Assembly (NCBI GenBank): GCA_009746045.1
Contig: RPFO01002332.1
Coordinates: 1-22,592, forward strand
DNA from: Mesostigma viride
Lineage: Eukaryota; Streptophyta; Mesostigmatophyceae; Mesostigmatales; Mesostigmataceae
Direction of reading: 5' to 3'
DNA: 22,592 nucleotides
Position numbers and translations under genes: made by a program. The notes under the pieces are model-generated. The model was not told the DNA's origin and did not search any database. It saw nothing but the letters and a program-made list of their open reading frames with translations. This document shows, one piece after another, positions 19,916-22,592 of this stretch. Numbering within the stretch: the first letter of the stretch is position 1; each line of letters opens with the position of its first letter.

Positions 19916-20465
19916 TGAACCAGCCGGATATCAAGAATGGGATATGGCTGCTGAATTTGGAACACCACGCGAAGCTGTGGAATGATGAGGAATTGTTGAA
20001 GGGTCGAACGGGTGGGTGGGTGGAGAAAAGGGACTGGAAGGCGGCGAAGGATTGTGGAGATTTCAATGGTGTGAAGGACGACTGGTCGTCGTACCTAGGC
20101 GATTTCACGGGATTCTTCAACCCACCCGTGATCTTCATTGGGTCAAAGGAGCAGGTGGATGGGTTTAAGGTCCTTCTGAAGGTACTTGGGAAGCGGCCTG
20201 AGGGGGAGGATATTTCCAATCCCAACGGCCGTTCGGGCAAGGAAATTGCGGGTGCAGCCCAGAAGCGTCCGCTGGAGACGGCAGGCGCTGGCACCAAAAA
20301 GAAACGCCGGAAGCGCGCCGCCTCGGAGACCCCCGCGGCCGAAGACGTCTCAATGGGGGATGATGAGGATGTCGGGTCACATGGGGGTGATGATGGGGAG
20401 GAGGTTGGTGATGATGGTGCCGGCGATGATGAGGGGGACGGGAATGAGGGTGGTGATAAGGGGGG
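19916..20465 (+). CDS. Exon C, segment 4: globular end, NLS-type cluster and acidic tract
   Basis: The frame reads VNQPDIKNGIWLLNLEHHAK onward for about 180 codons. The globular part ends near FFNPPVIFIGSKEQVDGFKV and LLKVLGKRPEGE. It is followed by KKKRRKR (20296-20316), a classical monopartite nuclear-localisation-type basic cluster. Next is an acidic Gly/Asp/Glu tract (about 20341-20460, e.g. MGDDEDVG and GDDGEEVGDDGAGDDEGDG). The order basic cluster then acidic tract is common in nuclear and chromatin-associated proteins, so nuclear location is an inference. The frame enters the G-rich minisatellite as DKGGGSKDGEGG. Confidence 0.7.
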
Positions 20466-20902
20466 CGGGTCGAAGGACGGAGAGGGGGGGGTTCGAAGGG
20501 CGGAGAGGGGGGCGGGTCGAAGGGCGGAGAGGGGGGGGGTCGAAGGACGGAGAGGGGGGCGGGTCGAAGGGCGGAGAGGGGGGGGGTCGAAGGGCGGAGA
20601 GGGGGGGGGTCGAAGGACGGAGAGGGGGGCGGGTCGAAGGGCGGAGAGGGGAGGGGGTCGAAGGATGGAGAGGGGGGCGGAGAGAAGGGCGGAGAGGGGA
20701 GGGGGTCGAAGGGCGGAGAGGGGGGCGGGTCGAAGGGCGGAGAGGGGGGCGGGTCAAAGGGTGGAGAGGGGGGCGGGTCAAAGGGCGGAGAGGGGGGCGG
20801 GTCCAAGGGCGGAGAGGGGGGGGAGAGAAGGGTGGAGAGGGGGGCGGGTCAAAGGGCGGAGAGGGGGGCGGGTCGAAGGGCGGAGAGGGGGGCGGGTCGA
20901 CC
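20466..20902 (+). repeat. Coding G-rich minisatellite, about 19 units of 22-24 bp, encoding GGSKGGEG repeats
   Basis: The unit core is GGGTCGAAGGGCGGAGAG followed by a variable G run and C; the full unit is 24 bp. In the right frame it encodes the octapeptide GGSKGGEG. I count about 19 copies of the GGAGAG core. The G runs vary from about 4 to 10, so the octapeptide hops between all three frames along the array: frame 1 at entry, frame 2 at exit. The plus strand is extremely G-rich, with many closely spaced runs of three or more G. Pro-rich ORFs on the minus strand (PPSPPFDPP-type) are the antisense shadow of this array. Confidence 0.9.
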
Positions 20903-21073
20903 GGCGCATCGGGGGAAGGGGGGAAGGAGGGGGGGGGAGGGGAGGGAGGCTCGAGGGGGAATTCGGGGGCGTCGGGGGGGGGATGTTGGGGCGTGCCGTC
21001 GACTACTGCAAAAAGCTCCTTTCGCCTGGCGGGCACGTTCGATCAAGAGCAACGGCTAGTCATCTGTCAAAGG
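20903..21073 (+). CDS. Exon C, segment 5: Gly/Ser-rich end of the exon and splice donor
   Basis: After the octapeptide array the frame continues STGASGEGGKEGGG and GGSRGNSGASGGG. A run of nine G at 20974-20982 is followed, one frame over, by MLGRAVDYCKKLLSPGGH and RSRATASHLSK. The exon ends AAGG|GTAAGT, a near-ideal donor, in phase 1. The leftover G joins the first GT of exon E to make GGT, so the protein reads SK-G-DESEEE. This phase match is why I prefer this frame at the exon end over two other open readings. Confidence 0.65.
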
Positions 21074-21192
21074 GTAAGTTAATCTGAGTGAATATGGTCG
21101 GTTAAATTATGATGTTTGCATATTCCCAAGTTTGATTTGCGATTGTAATGATAACTAATTGCGCCGCTCGTCATTGCTTGTCCCACACACAG
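21074..21192 (+). other. 119 bp intron between exons C and E
   Basis: The donor GGTAAGTTAAT is at 21073/21074. The acceptor TTGTCCCACACACAG ends at 21192. CTAAT at 21155-21159 is a good branch point, 34 nt upstream of the AG. The intron is AT-rich, unlike both neighbouring exons. It is phase 1 and joins two coherent reading frames. Confidence 0.88.
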
Positions 21193-22012
21193 GTGACGAG
21201 TCTGAAGAGGAGCCGCCAAAGGATGACGCGCATGGCGGCCCACCCAAAGGGTTTGAGGAAGATTCGGAAGAATCGGAAGAATCGGAACCTGAGGAGGAAG
21301 CGCCACAAAGACGTGTCACAGTTACCGCAACCCAGCCCAAGCCACTAGACAAGAAAGTGCCACCACCAAGTTGGCAGACGTGGATGGAGAATCTGGAAGG
21401 TGGGGGGGGGGGAAACGGGTCGTGCCCCGCTCGCCTGTTGGATGTCCGGTTTCGGTATTGTGCAAGCACGGCGGTGAATTTTGCCAGTATCGGAAGAACC
21501 AATCCCAGCGCCTTGATACGTTGTGGAAGCCCACGTGGGCTGCTGATTCGGTGGCTAAACTCAATGCAGACCCAATGAAGCTGGCACACATGCCTGATTT
21601 CCACGTCGACACGTTCCTGGTGCATGGAGTCGTTCGAAAGGTGGATAAAACGGGCGTGTGGTACGTTAAATTTTGGGCAGAAGGGTGTGACGAAAAGGGA
21701 ATCTGGATTAATGGGGAGCAGGGGACGATGCCCAACATAATTTTCAAGGTACAACAAGACGAGATGCGGAACTGTTTCAAGCCACCTGAGGGAACGTATT
21801 TGGAGTGGTGGATGGACAAGGGGTACCTGGCGACCAGATCTTCCCCAGCGACCAGATCTTCCCCACGACTCCAAGAGAAGGGGGGAGACCAAGCCGCAGG
21901 GCAGGGCAAACGAAAACCTCAAGGGAAGGCTGGCGCAGATGTGCGGGAGGGGGGTGTAAAGAAGCCCAGCGGACGGGCACCTGTAAAGAAACGCCTGTTA
22001 GTAGGTAGTTAG
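21193..22012 (+). CDS. Exon E: terminal exon with acidic tract, unrecognised C-terminal region and stop codon (one frame break)
   Basis: The exon opens with an acidic Ser/Glu tract (DESEEEPPKDDAHGG, then FEEDSEESEESEPEEE) and a Pro/Lys linker to SWQTWMENLEGGGGG. The frame is lost at a run of eleven G (21402-21412) and resumes one frame over as KRVVPRSPVGCPVSVLCKHG. A globular region follows (LWKPTWAADSVAKL, FHVDTFLVHGVVRKVD, GVWYVKFWAEGCDEKG, TYLEWWMDKGYL). The tail is basic and low-complexity, with ATRSSP twice and KRKPQGK / KKPSGRAPVKKRL, ending at TAG 22010-22012. With one added base the exon fits phase 1 in and stop out exactly. The strand-rich C-terminal region with many Trp and aromatic residues looks folded, but I cannot name it. 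The ATG at 21371 is not needed as a start. Confidence 0.72.
21830..21865 (+). repeat. 18 bp direct repeat, two copies, in the C-terminal tail
   Basis: GCGACCAGATCTTCCCCA occurs twice back to back (21830-21847 and 21848-21865). In the coding frame each copy encodes ATRSSP, so the duplication is in frame and leaves the protein intact. Confidence 0.95.
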
Positions 22013-22076
22013 ATAGCTTGATCTGAACTCGTGTACATTTGTAAAGATCGATCTGTACATCTGTCTCCAGAGCATT

Positions 22077-22101
22077 CACTTGAATATTCAAAGTTCAAGT
22101 G
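22077..22101 (+). other. Hairpin, 8 bp stem and 9 nt loop
   Basis: CACTTGAA (22077-22084) and TTCAAGTG (22094-22101) are perfect inverted repeats about 65 bp after the stop codon. It could be an RNA hairpin in the 3' UTR or a terminal feature of an insertion. No function is evident. Confidence 0.6.
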
Positions 22102-22117
22102 GGAATTACTGGTTGGG

Positions 22118-22139
22118 TTGTGCACAGGCTTGTGCACAA
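22118..22139. repeat. TTGTGCACA direct repeat containing a 10 bp palindrome
   Basis: TTGTGCACAG (22118-22127) and TTGTGCACAA (22130-22139) lie 12 bp apart; the second is a perfect 10 bp palindrome. TTGTGCAATT at about 22197 is a partial third copy. The symmetry is that of a dimeric protein-binding site, but none is recognised. Confidence 0.6.
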
Positions 22140-22160
22140 TTTTGGCAATAATTATAATTC

Positions 22161-22176
22161 GTTCTATAAATAGAAC
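22161..22176. promoter_or_regulatory. TATA-box-like sequence inside a palindrome
   Basis: GTTCTATAAATAGAAC is an inverted repeat (6 bp arms, 4 nt centre) containing TATAAATA (22165-22172), a strong match to a eukaryotic TATA box readable on the plus strand. No gene start follows within the window (22177-22592), so a transcript from here would be non-coding, belong to a mobile-element end, or begin a gene to the right. An AT-rich chance match is possible. Confidence 0.35.
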
Positions 22177-22292
22177 TAGCGGGGTCGTGGAGAGGGTTGT
22201 GCAATTGTAAATTTAATCTACAACTTGTCTCACTTGCTTACCCTCCGAGTGCATGACACTTTGACAAAAACAGCCAATTTTACCCCGACTTG

Positions 22293-22342
22293 AATAAATT
22301 TTAATAAATGTTAATAAATTTTAATAAATTTTAATAAATTTA
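22293..22342. repeat. 10 bp AT-rich tandem repeat, five copies
   Basis: AATAAATTTT repeats five times (22293-22342), with one T-to-G variant in copy 2 and a final A in copy 5. Each copy contains AATAAA, the canonical polyadenylation hexamer, on the plus strand. It lies about 280 bp past the stop codon, so it might act as a distal processing region, or it may simply be an AT microsatellite. Confidence 0.9.
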
Positions 22343-22394
22343 AGCAATCTAGTAATGAAAAGTGCACGCGGAAAGCGCACCAGTGACCAAATTG

Positions 22395-22417
22395 CATGAA
22401 ATGGTAATGATTTCATG
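22395..22417. other. Hairpin, 8 bp stem and 7 nt loop
   Basis: CATGAAAT (22395-22402) and ATTTCATG (22410-22417) form a perfect inverted repeat in otherwise featureless AT-rich sequence (22343-22500). Confidence 0.5.
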
Positions 22418-22520
22418 TGGAAACGCATTCACAATGAGCATCAATTGTCATGTATTTGTTGAAATGGCGTCTCCTCAAGTAATAAAATTTGGCATGGGTA
22501 TTGTAGATTGATTGGGGCCC

Positions 22521-22592
22521 CCCCTTCAGCTCCGGCAGCGTGCAGGGGGGAAGCCGGTATACTGGAGGGGGCGCGTCATCCACGTTGACCAC
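22521..22592 (-). pseudogene. Possible fragment of a retroelement polyprotein, cut by the window edge
   Basis: Read on the minus strand from the right edge, 24 codons look coding: VVNVDDAPPPVYRLPPCTLPELKG. The pattern Tyr-Arg-Leu-x-Pro followed by a Leu-Pro-Glu-Leu helix start resembles the short linker before the reverse transcriptase domain in Ty3/gypsy-type polyproteins. After a G7 run (22514-22524 region) the frame stays open to 22413, but the sequence becomes AT-rich and not protein-like. This suggests an element truncated at this point. The match rests on a short motif from general knowledge and could be coincidence. Confidence 0.25.

Larger units (their letters stand above)
22013..22160 (+). 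other. 3' UTR and cleavage region of the gene
   Basis: After the stop codon the sequence turns AT-rich. It holds several TGTA motifs (TGTACA at 22032 and 22054, TGTAAA near 22040), the RNA core bound by 3'-end processing factors in plants and animals, but no clear AATAAA close by. A stem-loop lies at 22077-22101, and a repeated TTGTGCACA occurs at 22118 and 22130. I see no coding sequence here. The exact cleavage site cannot be placed. Confidence 0.45.

Noticed and set aside
20165-21036. Proline-rich minus-strand ORFs (PPSPPFDPP repeats)
   Set aside because: They are the antisense of the G-rich coding minisatellite and have no support outside it; the plus-strand frame links to flanking globular sequence and to correct splice phases.
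1-22592. rRNA, tRNA or bacterial operon features
   Set aside because: I found no cloverleaf-type or rRNA-like stretch and no ribosome-binding-site-led gene clusters; the coding sequence is intron-split.

Overview
This is a eukaryotic nuclear window. At least three GT-AG introns are supported by donors, branch points, acceptors and matching codon phases, and about 70% of the window is satellite DNA. I recognise no gene by name. The mix of GC-rich lineage-specific exons, AT-richer introns and extreme tandem repeats would fit a streptophyte (charophyte) alga such as Chara. That taxonomic guess is weak and comes from style, not from a diagnostic marker.

Layout. Positions 1-15938 are one hexanucleotide satellite, (CTTGTC)n, that runs off the left edge. 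The left part is often interrupted (TGCCAGCACC, CCAGCACC, CCAGTCC, CCAGCC, CCGCC) and shows higher-order structure; the right part is almost perfectly homogeneous. It runs directly into minisatellite A (about 15947-16797), with 45-47 bp units built around the palindrome CCAACGGCCGTTGG. Next comes exon A (16845-17998). A 662 bp intron follows (17999-18660), mostly filled by minisatellite B, the same family with strict 46 bp units. Exon C (18661-21073) comes next and contains a 24 bp G-rich coding minisatellite. A 119 bp intron (21074-21192) and the terminal exon E (21193-22012, stop TAG) complete the gene. The remaining 580 bp hold a 3' UTR-like tract, several hairpins, a TATA-like palindrome, a 10 bp AATAAA-rich tandem repeat and, on the minus strand at the right edge, a short reading frame that may be a retroelement remnant.

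The exons read as one plus-strand gene of at least about 1,460 codons. Its 5' part is either left of the window, which would put the satellite inside an intron, or begins at an ATG at 16824. The product is unrecognised. It has an N-terminal globular region with a DGNH motif, a second globular region, a KKKRRKR nuclear-localisation-type cluster, an acidic tract, a (GGSKGGEG)n tract, a second acidic Ser/Glu tract and a C-terminal globular region with a basic tail. This suggests a nuclear protein.

The reading frame is broken at several places, mostly long G runs, and every break outside the G-rich repeat is explained by one missing base. Restoring the count makes exon lengths and splice phases agree exactly. 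That points to systematic homopolymer undercalling more than to a decayed pseudogene, though the sequence alone cannot decide.
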